DNA of 64,000 nt, taken from contig CAXIPT010000008.1 in NCBI GenBank assembly GCA_964030475.1, positions 5,102,290 to 5,166,289 of the forward strand, in the 5' to 3' direction. Source of the DNA: Tethya wilhelma (taxonomy: Eukaryota > Porifera > Demospongiae > Tethyida > Tethyidae). The notes beneath the pieces are model-generated. The model had not been told where the DNA came from, did no database searches, and was given only the letters and a program-made list of their open reading frames with translations. Shown here in pieces: positions 36,401 to 52,707 of the stretch (its first letter is position 1; every line of letters starts with the position of its first letter). Both the position numbers and the translations under genes were made by a program.

Positions 36401-37656
36401 TCAGTGTCCTTTGACAAGACCATCAAGGAATTGAGAGGCTTGAGGTACTGAACTATCTCAAGATGGCCATTTTCAGCAGCGTGGTGAAGAGGACCTCTCC
36501 TTTCTCTGTCGAACGAATAGCAATCGCATTTTGCTTCAGTTACAAGAAACTTTACAAGATCATGGTGGCCATGTTTGGCAGCTACATGTAGAAGCTTCAA
36601 CCCACTTGTACTGTCTGCTAGTCTATCTGCGTTGACATCAGGGTGGGCTGACAAAATTTCTTGCACGACTTGAACATTACCAGACTTGCAACCTTCAAAA
36701 AGCTGTTGTTGGATGTCTGGTGGAAGGCTACTAGTCTCGGGCTTACTACTACTAGCACTGCTAATATCCTCTTCGGGCTCAAAAGGAAACATTCCGCGAA
36801 GAAACGATTCTAGTTCAGTGTGTCCCTTTTGCCTAGCTATGTCAGCGGGTGTGGGTGCAATTTTGAAGACTGCTTCTAGCGCTTGCTCACTACAGCCTCC
36901 AAGGATGACCTGAACAGCATCCATGCTCCCATGGTGACATGCACAGTGCAGTGCAGTGTATCTCTTCCGACCTATTCTCCTCTTTACCAACTCATCACCA
37001 TCAAGTTTCTGGAATACTGTAGTAAAATCACCCGTTTCAAAAGCAATAAACAGCTCTTGTTCTTCAACATCTGGACGGCCATCTTTATCTAGCCTATGTG
37101 TATATACACAACAAGGAAATGTATAAAAGGAAGTGGGCTGTTGGCGTTGAGTACACATTGATGTGTATAATGATCAAATAAATGGTGTTTTTGTCAATGT
37201 GTAAAGTGTACATATACGGTGCAACATGATTTATGAGGGAGAAGGTGCTTCTTAAATATGTCACATGTACAAAGGTACTATGCACCTCATACATATATAC
37301 AACAGCAATCACTGTATATAAAAGGATCATGTATAATGACAACAGCATTATTCATGACCTTGTTGACAAGTAGGAGAGTACTTTCATTACAAAGAATTTG
37401 CCAATGTGGCATATGTCATGAGACTATAACCACTATGGCATTCATAAGCTTCAATTGCTGAGAAATTCATAAATGCCAGCTAATAATAACATTTCACTTT
37501 TCTTGTCCTTCATAGCAAATACTAATAATAGTTAACTATAGTACTCATTATATCAAATTAATGCATAACTAGACTGTATCCAAAACTATAATGTACTATT
37601 TTTTAAACTAGGCATGGCAGTCACAGATAGTATCAGTTAACTCACCCTTGTCCCAT
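24490..37656 (-). CDS. giant ankyrin-repeat protein
   Basis: Four coding exons: 37646-37656 (ATGGGACAAGG), 24865-37093 (12,229 nt, uninterrupted), 24702-24775, 24490-24628; 4150 residues. Nearly the whole chain is ankyrin repeats (units like GRTPLHYASQNGHLEIVKFLV), on the order of 100. From about residue 375 they form roughly ten higher-order modules of about 315-490 residues. Most open with a non-ankyrin-like lead (for example AIEGDLEKVKE) followed by GPxGETLLHNASFAGH. An acidic Ser/Glu linker lies near residues 300-345. No kinase, death, NACHT or membrane segment is seen. The tail is Asn/Glu- then Gly-rich and ends NCPVQ, a possible CaaX box; the start MGQG could allow myristoylation. Residues encoded by 26461-27564 and 27631-28734 are a recent internal duplication. 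Likely a large cytosolic scaffold; partners unknown. Confidence 0.9.
26461..28734 (-). repeat. internal 1.1-kb tandem duplication with inverted junction
   Basis: Segments 26461-27564 and 27631-28734 (1104 bp, 368 codons each) are almost identical. The 66 bases between them (27565-27630) belong to an exact inverted copy of part of the second unit (see findings). The reading frame is kept through the junction. Confidence 0.9.
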
Positions 37657-38271
37657 GTTTCTCTGTCAATGGCTGCTTGTCTCTTTCACATCAATGTGTG
37701 TAAGCACAAGGAATGTCGAGTTTGTTGTTTATCGTTATTAGCTATCTCAAAAGGGGGAATCCCCTGGGGAACTTCTGTGGGGAGAGCCCTCCTCCAAATT
37801 TGTTGAAATTCTAGTAATTCTGTGGTCCCTACATGTATACAGAGAAGAATGAAACAGGTTGTCTGCTCTCACTACAACAGTGTGACACAGGCACCCTGAT
37901 TTCACTTGGATTTGGGCTTGAATGTTAAAAACAGCTAACATGTTTAGCTTGACAATGGTAAGTTCAACCCCATGGCAACAGTGACAGCCAGATGTACCCA
38001 TACCATAGATAATTTAGATTGCAGTAGGTTTAGCTGAAACAAGGAAACTCACCGACTGTACTTTGGTCTCAGCTGGACTCTCCAAACTCAGTACCACGCT
38101 CGTGCACAGTGCTACTATGCTGCCTGGATCATGGAAACGTGACACTGCATGGCTTTATAATTATAGCGCTCAGAAGATGACGTAATTAGTCTATTTGTCA
38201 CGCCCCATAATAGATATCTACGCGCATGCGCATAGATCCCAGAAACCTATATATGCTTGGTCATAGACACC
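37657..38271. promoter_or_regulatory. 5' region of ankyrin gene and divergent promoter with orphan membrane gene
   Basis: A minus-strand splice donor at 38053 (CAGTCG|gtgagt) suggests a non-coding first exon for the ankyrin gene lying above 38053. The 150-200 bp between it and the plus-strand ATG at 38272 contain a cgcgcatgcgcat element (38221-38233). The rest (37657-38050) would be intron 1. Confidence 0.45.
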
Positions 38272-39910
38272 ATGTCAGCCAAAGAGACTCAGAGTTTATC
38301 TGAACTTTCCGAAGAGGAAGGGAGTGAAGGAGAGGTAAGCTGCTGTTTACAGTGTCTTTGAAGCAGTGCTGCAATTGAGGAGTGATCAAAAAGCAGATTC
38401 AAGCTATCATGCATGCCATGTCAATGTGTTGGTTGTTTGCATTTTATTTCCTGCACATCTATACACGCTTGCATAACAGCATCATGATCAACAGAGACCA
38501 AGAGATGAGAGACAGAATCATACTAAAAGCAGACATGAAACTGCTGCTAGTGAAGCAGCTGCAAGTCAAACCCAAACTGACAGAGTGAGCAGGCAATCAC
38601 GCCGGTCAGAAAAAAAACCGTACAGTAACTACCATCACGACCTGTCTGTATCTACTACCACAGCAGAGGTATGTAGAAGTATTATAATTATAACCAACTA
38701 AGTCAAAAGATATAATAGTTATTACAGCTTAGTGCTACAAAGTACCATGCATGCCATAATATCAATGTTGCTACAGTCCACTCCAAGAACTTCCCGTGCA
38801 AGTACAATGGATAGTGAAATACAGACAGGTGCTCCAAGAACCTCACAGAATGATTTGGACAGGACAAAGAAAGGTGCATGCATGACTCCCAAATATGACA
38901 TATGTGACCTTAGCTGCATGCTTGCTTGCATTGTTGAGTGATTCGTTTGCGTTGAAGTTATTCACTGACAGGCTCTCATGTGGTTATGCACAATAGCTAA
39001 TTATACTACTGTCATTGTATATAGTGTATATAATTTCCTACAATGTCCAATGGTACAATGCTCAAGTTCCTTATTGGGACAGACACTGTGAGAACCAAAA
39101 TATGTACACATGAACTAAACTTATTATAGGTCCAGGTGCATCTTGGGCAGACAGTGATCGATCTGAAGGTGATCATCTTGACTCGAGGGGGCCCTCATCA
39201 AGGAGAAAAAGAACCCAGTCTCCATACAACAGAGATGCCATACCATCGTGCGTAAGACTTCACATAATGCGATCAATGCATGCAATGAATTAGACACTGT
39301 ATGTGTTTCTGGGGGTACAATCTCCATAGAGTTAAACAGAGGAGGAGTCAAGAAAATCAGGAAAACAATACACCACGAAAAAGACCTGGTGAGGATACCC
39401 ACACAACGTACCATGAATGCTTACACAACTAACCTATATGGTATAACTGTTTGTCCACTTTTATAAATATAGAGTCACCATATTACAATTCATCTCCAAG
39501 ATCAACGCCATCACCAAAACCAAAACCGAAACCAAAACGAAAGGTGAGGTATATAACTCTTGAGATTTCAAAGAATCAAGGCTCTCATGAAAGAAGATGA
39601 AAACTATATGTGCACTTCTAGTTTCTATTGATTGGCTATTATGCAGAAAGATGAGCGTTACAGCAATACTAACATCAACTATCGCAGTCATGGGTCAAGC
39701 CAATCAACGTCTGTTAATACTCCACCACATACACGTACAGGAAGAAATGGAGTAAGCCCCTAGGATAATGAACTAATCCAAATTGATCACGTTCATGTAC
39801 GTAGGCAGCTGTTAACCATGGAGACCAACTACCTGAGGAAGAGCCTGAGGAAGATGAAATTATCCACCCGGAAAGAAGTCCTTACGGTATATTATACAGT
39901 TTACACAGGC

Positions 39911-39962
<52 letters not shown>

Positions 39963-41538
39963 ACACACACACACACAACAATTTAGTAAAATGTTGCAGG
40001 CGTTTTCGTTTCTCCCTCCTCATCCTTTCCATCTTCGTACTCATCTGTGGAGTGATATTCATACCAACTTGGGTCCTTCGCATCAGTGGACCAACAAAAG
40101 ATAAATGCATCTACACCAGTCTCAAAGATTATGTCCAACTTGACACTCATCCGTAAGCAGCACTAAATAATTATTGGTCACTGGAATAGTTCCTTAGTCC
40201 TCCAATATCCAGATCTGAGAGCTCTGCCTCATGATATAATGATATAAACGGCACAGTCTAACATCTAAGTCTTTGTCGTAGGAGCCATATATGGCATAGG
40301 AATTGTGTACATATAGTAACTGCACGCTTCTATCCATCAGTGTGCCACTTGATATTAGGATCAGGGTTAGGACATTAGGATCCTGATCCTAACCCTGATC
40401 CTAACCTGATCCTAACCCTGATCCTAATATCCACACATACGATACCATTTTTACTTAGTTTTATTCTGTAGACTGACAGCTAATGGACTGTCGTTATCAG
40501 CTGATGTTGTAGAGCCACTAGAAGGGATTCAGTTCTCCACAACAGATTTCACCTTGCAACGTGGGTCGTGTGAAAAGAGGTGTGTTGACTGAATGGGTTG
40601 TGACTTATTAGTATGACATGTAGACTATGTGTGCATATTATGTACATGCACTAAATTTTCTATCGCCTGTGTACTACAGTCTGGGACAGAGTGATGGTGG
40701 AAGTTTTAGCAGTCGCACTGCAAACAATGAAAGTCATTATTTCTCTCAACACGCATTTAACTTTGGAGAGAATACAAATCTATCTATCTTGCTCACGACC
40801 AATCAGTCCAATATACCAGCATACTCTGAAGTCTGTTTCTACCAGTTCAAAGAATATTCTGATTTGACAGACTTTGTAAAAGATCCACCACTTAAGGATA
40901 ACGAGTGCGGAAGTCAGACATTGCTAAATACTAGCAAAACAGTTCAGTGCAGCTTTCGAATTCAGCTGCATAATTCAGGCAATTCAAAAATGCTCAAAAT
41001 GGGGAACTGTAAATTAATGTACAATGGAAACAAATATACCAGTACATGCAATGGACAGTGTAGGAATAAATCATTTGGCGGACACAATTATTTTGTGACA
41101 AGAATTGACGTACCGTTTGATGATCCAATAAATGTCAGCTTTGATTTTGACTTCAATACCTCAAGTGTACTAAAACCAAACAGCTCACTAACTAAACCAG
41201 TTGATAGCTGCAATAATGACGCATCTGGAAAAATTCGCTGTAAATTGAAGTTTGGCAATCTTTTCAGCTTGGTGAAGGAGGTACCTTGTATATTTGCAAA
41301 CATTCTTTACAGAACAGGTATCGACCCACAGAACTTTACCCATAGCACTATTCTACGTCTGACTGTACGTGAAACAAGGCGCAAAGATGTGATTGGCTAC
41401 AGTGTTGTTGTCATGGTACTGCCAGCTATTATAGTTCTTTGTGCATACTTGTACTGGGTACCAAAAGCTTTGGCAAGAAAGATGGTGAATGCTGTACGTA
41501 GCCGAAGAGCAAGGAAGCTGTATCACATGCTGACTTGA
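38272..41538 (+). CDS. orphan two-pass membrane protein
   Basis: Eleven exons: 38272-38334, 38495-38668, 38777-38873, 39130-39251, 39340-39388, 39473-39543, 39647-39751, 39805-39886, 39987-40152, 40472-40579, 40680-41538; 631 residues. Residues 1-254 are disordered, rich in Ser, Arg, Glu and Pro, with basic clusters (PKPKPKPKRK). A CC pair (possible palmitoylation) precedes TM1 (FSLLILSIFVLICGVIFIP, about 262-282). A roughly 300-residue loop follows with about ten cysteines and many N-x-S/T sites. TM2 (YSVVVMVLPAIIVLCAYLYWV) leads into a short basic tail. Both ends should be cytosolic, with a large glycosylated ectodomain. The topology recalls P2X or ENaC channels, but I see none of their motifs. 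No family recognised. The exon 9 acceptor (tttag|TAAAATG) was chosen because it alone joins exon 8 in frame to TM1. Confidence 0.75.
39908..39977. repeat. (AC)n microsatellite before exon 9 of the orphan gene
   Basis: CA tract with one taca interruption, ending about 10 bp upstream of the exon 9 acceptor. Confidence 0.95.
40351..40431. repeat. telomere-like palindrome
   Basis: 22-bp perfect inverted arms (40351-40372 gatattaggatcagggttag+ga; 40410-40431) flank further copies of cctaaccctgatcctaa. Units resemble variant telomeric TTAGGG/CCCTAA repeats interrupted by GATC. Lies in the intron between exons 9 and 10 of the orphan membrane gene. Confidence 0.85.
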
Positions 41539-41630
41539 TTTTACTAATGTTTATAGTTTACGTTGCATGAACTGAAAATCAATAAATTTATTTTTAAGTC
41601 ATTTTATAATATTATGATGAATGAAACTGA

Positions 41631-42966
41631 TTATGAATGGACAACTGATAAATATGTAATAGAATTCAACCATTGTACTCCCGAGTAACCATCAGTACCG
41701 ATTTGATCCCATTTTTGTCTCAAAAACCAAGTATTACCTTCCTTGGCTGACGCCATCTTATCTCTCCTATTACGCTGTCCACCCTTATGCCAGACATAGT
41801 ACCTACCTCTCAAGAGAGGCTCACATGCCCACTGCCTGCAGATATCATAGTATGGCACGATACAAACCGAGAGCTTGTTTCTCCAAGTGACTCCGCACAC
41901 AGTTGTGTTCCACTGGCTACTTCCATTGTTCAGCCATCGAATGTCGAGAGCTTTGAGGCCACAGTTGAGTTTCTCCTGATCATCAACGCTGTCTTGGCAA
42001 ATGTTATGCATGGAGTTCCAGTATATCTCTGCAATACATGCATGTGCAAGAGGTATGGGTGTATGTGCTATAACAATGGCTAAATATGATGGCATTGCCA
42101 TAAAACCGTACTAGTAATGCTCCTCACTCACCAGTTTTCTCTGAGCTCTTCACCAGGACGACACCAATGCATATTGTGATGCCCCACTCTGTTGCTAAGT
42201 CGAGTGGGATTTTCCCTACTGAGCCAATGATGTCATTCCCAGAGAGTGTATCGTACAGTGGTTGAGGGTCTTTCAAAATGACTGCATCTGTGTCGTACAT
42301 GATCACATCCGCTCCAAAGTGATTGATAATTCTCATCACACTTAGTCTCAACATCATCACACGTTCAAAGTCACTAGAAAACTTAACATCTTTGTCAAAA
42401 ATGCCAGCAGTTGGGACTAAAATTGAGCGCAAGCCTTTATTTAAGAGAAGATAATGCAGGGAGTGGTCTAGAGATAAAATGAGTATGCTCTCCAGAGGTA
42501 TACCACTTCGTACCGTGGCAGAAATCAACCAGTTTAATAAAACATCAGTGTACTTTGTGTTTGAAGTTACGAGGGAGATTGGAATGGTGAGATTGTAGCC
42601 ATTCAAGTATTGTCGGAGTTCATGTATCCAATGAGTCCTATCGATATCTCTCACCGGCTTCATCAGCTTTGGCTGAGGGAACCTGAAGTCAGGCTTGAAT
42701 GGGAACTGGTCAGCCAGTGGGACCACGTGAGCCAGCTGTCTGTGATCAGTGTGCTGATTTGAGTGTAAGTGGAGCCTCCTCTGCCACACGGTGTGACTCT
42801 GTGAACTGGGTGCATGATGGGGGGTCTTTTTCTCAAAGGAGCTTTGAATAAATGGCTGTTTGTTGCTATCACTGTGAGTTGGTGTGTGTCCAGAGTTCAT
42901 CCAATGATTGAGTAGAGCAATAACCAACACACCACACAGCAAACTCACCATCCTGCGTATCTTCAT
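41631..42966 (-). CDS. type II membrane nucleotide-diphospho-sugar transferase (divergent paralogue)
   Basis: Two exons: 42132-42966 and 41631-42028; 410 residues. Short N-tail (MKIRRM), one anchor (residues about 7-20), His/Ser-rich stem. The catalytic region parallels the 20/23-kb copies: ISLVTSNTKYTDVLLNWLIS, ILILSLDHSLHYLL, LRLSVMRIINHFGADVIMYDTD (DTD as the DxD), and IIGSVGKIPLDLATEWG. The C-terminal exon keeps RYYVWHKGG...WFLRQKWD. It lacks the intron that splits the anchor exon in the other copies. Convergent with the orphan gene (92 bp apart) and divergent from SH2D4 (187 bp). Substrate unknown; Golgi location inferred from topology. Confidence 0.83.
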
Positions 42967-43153
42967 AGTGAGCTATCTTATCATTCTGGCCTTCCCTGCA
43001 TCAGCATTCTCTCACAGCATTCTCGAGGTCAAAGTTCAAGCTCCGAAACTTCACGGGTCAAAGGTCGAAATTAATTTGGGGGCGTGTCACTTTGAGGTGC
43101 GCAAAAGGTAAACAAGACAAGCAGTGACAGTGCTAGTGCGTGCAGCCGCAGAC
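42967..43153. promoter_or_regulatory. divergent promoter transferase / SH2D4
   Basis: 187 bp between opposed start codons; no TATA box evident. Boundaries come from the coding models only. Confidence 0.5.
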
Positions 43154-45622
<2,469 letters not shown>

Positions 45623-45970
45623 GCAGCCATTGACTTTATTTGTGTATTTATCATTGGGTGTTTTTACTTTGTTTTCATGTACAGTTGAGTACAGTAATTT
45701 CACCTTCTGCGCATGCGCATTAACCGAGTGCAAAATTTGAATTACATCATTATGACGTACTAATTGTGTCGCTAGGTGTGGGAGTGCTTAGCAACGTAAA
45801 CACTTCACCAACACACGCACAGAACAGAGCTGGAGAGAACCAGAAGCTTGCTGAGCAGATCGTGATGCTTGAGTGATCTCAAACAGTAAGACATCTCGAG
45901 TGTCTAATCGCTGAAAGATGATATATTTGCCTAAAAATCAATTTCTAGGCCGTTTTTGTGTGTAAACTGA

Positions 45971-48071
<2,101 letters not shown>

Positions 48072-48402
48072 ATCAAATCACTTCGTACAATTCATCCACT
48101 AAAATCAACTCTCATGCCTTTATTGTCATTATTTGAACAAACAAATAAAATTATTTTATGCACATACTATTAATACATGCAGTTCAAGCTGTCGGCTAGT
48201 GCATGGAGAAGTAGATTCATTGGCAATTTGCATACAAATTGCATGATAGCATGCTGACAAACTGCTGACTCAGCACCATCATATTTCAAGCTTGTCATCA
48301 AAAATTGATCATTTTTTAAACCATGACAATGACATCATCAACAAAGAACTTGTCAAGTTATAATCTTGTGCAAGTAAAATCACTACAACATTAGGTGAGG
48401 TT

Positions 48403-49419
<1,017 letters not shown>

Positions 49420-49729
49420 ACTCTGATTTAGAAGAAATCATAGTGAATTACGTGACTAGAGTCAGAGAACAACCAAAGATTGTGCACACAACTCACTGTT
49501 CCCTGCCGAAATTTCAAGAAAGAAAGAACACGTGTTGGCGCACGTGAGATAACGTGCCGCTTCTCGACCACGCCTACTTAATTTCACGTGTACGTGTACG
49601 TGTTTCCGGCCGGCCTGGTGGCCTACCCTGATGATGTCACAATTCAGGAGAACACAATTGTAATTGTACAAATGCATGGTAAATGGGCTGTATATTATAA
49701 AATGCATTGCAGAAATTCTCTAGGACAAG

Positions 49730-49775
49730 TATAGTGCTCTAGTGGCGATGTCCTGATAGCTGTGCAGGTTGACAG
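49730..49775 (+). other. probable 5' UTR exon of the WSCD-like sulfotransferase gene
   Basis: A donor (gacag|gtaagc) at 49775/49776 has no coding potential upstream. The next acceptor in the second, true continuation of this sequence is at the end of the CA tract (52699), seven bases before the sulfotransferase ATG. The 5' end is not defined. Confidence 0.4.
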
Positions 49776-50634
49776 GTAAGCACTAGGTAGATCTGTAGAT
49801 GCTATTAATTTATCAGGTCAAAGTTGTATGACTGGCATGACTGGCTTGATAATTGTTCTGTGGAGTGTGTAAAATTTATGCACGATCCTCTCAAGAATGT
49901 TCTAGTAATGCAATATTAAAACTACTGTCAAGTATTTGCTGACTGCAGTAGCCTCTACTGTGTAGCATGGTTCAGTCATAAATAAGTTTTTTTATGATAC
50001 TAAGTAAGTGCCAGTGGCATTGATGTATAACTTATGTCATAAATTATGTGACTCCTACTAAAATTAATAGACAATAGCAGTCTCTTTTATCTGGGACAGT
50101 GTGCATCTTAGAGAAAGGAAGTTAGTACTATAGCCGGGCCACTGTAGTAGCTCTATCTGCTTTCAGTTTGTATTGTTGGCTTGTTCAACAATAGCCTATT
50201 CTTCTTAGGCAGTTGGTCAAACAGCAATGTCTACATGTAGTTGTAGTTAATGTCTCCTTGACATTTCATTGATGTTCTTTGTATCAAAAGGTACAGCTGT
50301 CAGTCTGTTGTATGTGCGAACATGCCACCATGCTTGAGTGACTGTATACTATGTCCATTGTGTACATATTGAGAGGGAAACAATGGGCTGGTCAGTGTTA
50401 GCTGTGTTTGTGCTTTTAGTGGCAAAGGAGTGGAGACCCCATACAAGTGTTATATAGCACCTGCCAACTGATATTGAGTAAGCTTTGATTGCCTGTATAT
50501 ACTGGGGTCGAAATTTAATTGAACTTGACCTGCTTTGCCAGATTGTATATATAAAAACTATTATTGTTGTTAAAATTTGCACACACACACACATACACAC
50601 ATACACACGCACACACACACGCACACACACACAC

Positions 50635-50670
<36 letters not shown>
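49772..50670. repeat. first copy of a 0.9-kb segment repeated at 51796-52700
   Basis: Bases from acaggtaagcactagg through the CA/CG-rich microsatellite match 51796-52700 apparently exactly, apart from CA number. After the CA tract the two copies diverge. Looks like one locus represented twice by contig overlap. No gene is contained other than intron sequence; 50671-51333 also shows no recognised gene. Confidence 0.85.
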
Positions 50671-50671
<1 letters not shown>

Positions 50672-51333
50672 CATACTCTGCAAAGTGTGTGTATGTTCGT
50701 ATAGTAATCAAAACGCTGAGAAAATGCTTATTAATTGATTGATGAATTCCGAAGTAATTTGATTGGATGGAGGCATTCGTGTGCCAAACTTATGATGTGT
50801 ACTATATTGCACCTAAATAATGATAAAATAATTATAATAATCACTGAATGTGCTACCTTTAATGTACTTGCCACTTACGTTAATGCTAGGAACAGTTTGT
50901 AACAAACTTAAACATCCGTTCAAACAAGGCCTGTTATAGGTTGTGTAATTTCATTCAATGAACAAAGCCTCTTACAGGCCTTTAGTTCCATCATAGATAT
51001 CTATGGTGCCATACATGTTTTGAACTCCAAGCTAGCTGGATGTGCACTGTTGCACCAGGTGCAATAGAATATGGTAACGGTCGTCAAAACAAGAAGCGCA
51101 GTAACATTTAAACCACATGATGCTTTTGGCTTCATTCCTAGATGAAGTTAAGCCTCCTCCTAGCCACCATGATGAGCTCTCTTGGTGGGCTTTTGTTGTG
51201 GTTTGGATGAGAGAATGGGAGAGTTGTGCTTGAAATATGTGAAAATGCAATCAAATTAGCTGGAAGCCAGAAAGTTATTAAATTTCTTCAGAATCAGGGC
51301 TGTGGTATTGCAATATTGGAAAAGGTCAAAGTC

Positions 51334-51614
51334 ATGGCAGCTAACGAGGCAGCTACTTCTCAAAGCGTCTCTAAAGTGATTGCATTTGTCACTGGAGGAG
51401 CATCTGGTCTTGGAAAAGCAACTGCAGCAAGACTAGCCAGACAAGTGAGCTTTATATCAACATCTGACAGTCATTATTAAATGCATTTTAATTTGATATC
51501 ATATCATCAATTACGATTCAGGGTGCTAGAGTTGTTCTTGTTGATCTCCAAGATAGCAATGGAGCTGAGGTTGCCAAGGAGATGGGAGAGAATGTTACAT
51601 TCGTGGCAGCAGAT
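51334..51614 (+). CDS. HSD17B10: HSD17B10-like short-chain dehydrogenase, 5' fragment
   Basis: Two exons, 51334-51444 and 51522-51614, giving 68 residues, then a donor and an N (51795) where the contig ends. Residues show the Rossmann start VIAFVTGGASGLGKATA (TGxxxGxG) and the second strand GARVVLVDLQDSNGAEVA with the NAD-selecting Asp, closely like 3-hydroxyacyl-CoA dehydrogenase type 2. The protein is normally about 260 residues: mitochondrial, isoleucine and fatty-acid breakdown, and a subunit of RNase P. The YxxxK catalytic half is missing from this window, so the gene is cut by assembly, not by mutation as far as can be seen. Confidence 0.8.
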
Positions 51615-51794
51615 GTAAGTGGAGTTAAGTAAATTAAGCCAGGCAATTTCAAATCTGGCGGAGGTTGCCAATTATGATGTCGTAGTTCTGGCAGTGTTCT
51701 GGCTAATTTCTCTACTATAATTCGAATGCTTTTCAGATTGCTTTTTTTTAACAGCAGATCTGTAGCACGTATGCAGTCTTGTAATATGTCATTG

Positions 51795-52658
51795 NACAGG
51801 TAAGCACTAGGTAGATCTGTAGATGCTATTAATTTATCAGGTCAAAGTTGTATGACTGGCATGACTGGCTTGATAATTGTTCTGTGGAGTGTGTAAAATT
51901 TATGCACGATCCTCTCAAGAATGTTCTAGTAATGCAATATTAAAACTACTGTCAAGTATTTGCTGACTGCAGTAGCCTCTACTGTGTAGCATGGTTCAGT
52001 CATAAATAAGTTTTTTTATGATACTAAGTAAGTGCCAGTGGCATTGATGTATAACTTATGTCATAAATTATGTGACTCCTACTAAAATTAATAGACAATA
52101 GCAGTCTCTTTTATCTGGGACAGTGTGCATCTTAGAGAAAGGAAGTTAGTACTATAGCCGGGCCACTGTAGTAGCTCTATCTGCTTTCAGTTTGTATTGT
52201 TGGCTTGTTCAACAATAGCCTATTCTTCTTAGGCAGTTGGTCAAACAGCAATGTCTACATGTAGTTGTAGTTAATGTCTCCTTGACATTTCATTGATGTT
52301 CTTTGTATCAAAAGGTACAGCTGTCAGTCTGTTGTATGTGCGAACATGCCACCATGCTTGAGTGACTGTATACTATGTCCATTGTGTACATATTGAGAGG
52401 GAAACAATGGGCTGGTCAGTGTTAGCTGTGTTTGTGCTTTTAGTGGCAAAGGAGTGGAGACCCCATACAAGTGTTATATAGCACCTGCCAACTGATATTG
52501 AGTAAGCTTTGATTGCCTGTATATACTGGGGTCGAAATTTAATTGAACTTGACCTGCTTTGCCAGATTGTATATATAAAAACTATTATTGTTGTTAAAAT
52601 TTGCACACACACACACATACACACATACACACGCACACACACACGCACACACACACAC

Positions 52659-52700
<42 letters not shown>
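51795..52700. repeat. single-N join and second copy of the 0.9-kb segment
   Basis: One N at 51795, then a repeat of 49772-50670. This copy continues correctly into the sulfotransferase coding exon through a CA tract of about 95 bp. Confidence 0.88.
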
Positions 52701-52701
<1 letters not shown>

Positions 52702-52707
52702 CTCACT

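Noticed and set aside
24845..36913. Many plus-strand open frames of 60-154 codons
   Set aside because: They are antisense shadows of the ankyrin exon; the repeated, biased codon use of the sense frame keeps the opposite strand open.
38272..41538. P2X or ENaC/ASIC channel
   Set aside because: Topology is similar, but no conserved ATP-site lysines, YxG-type motif, or family cysteine spacing was recognised.
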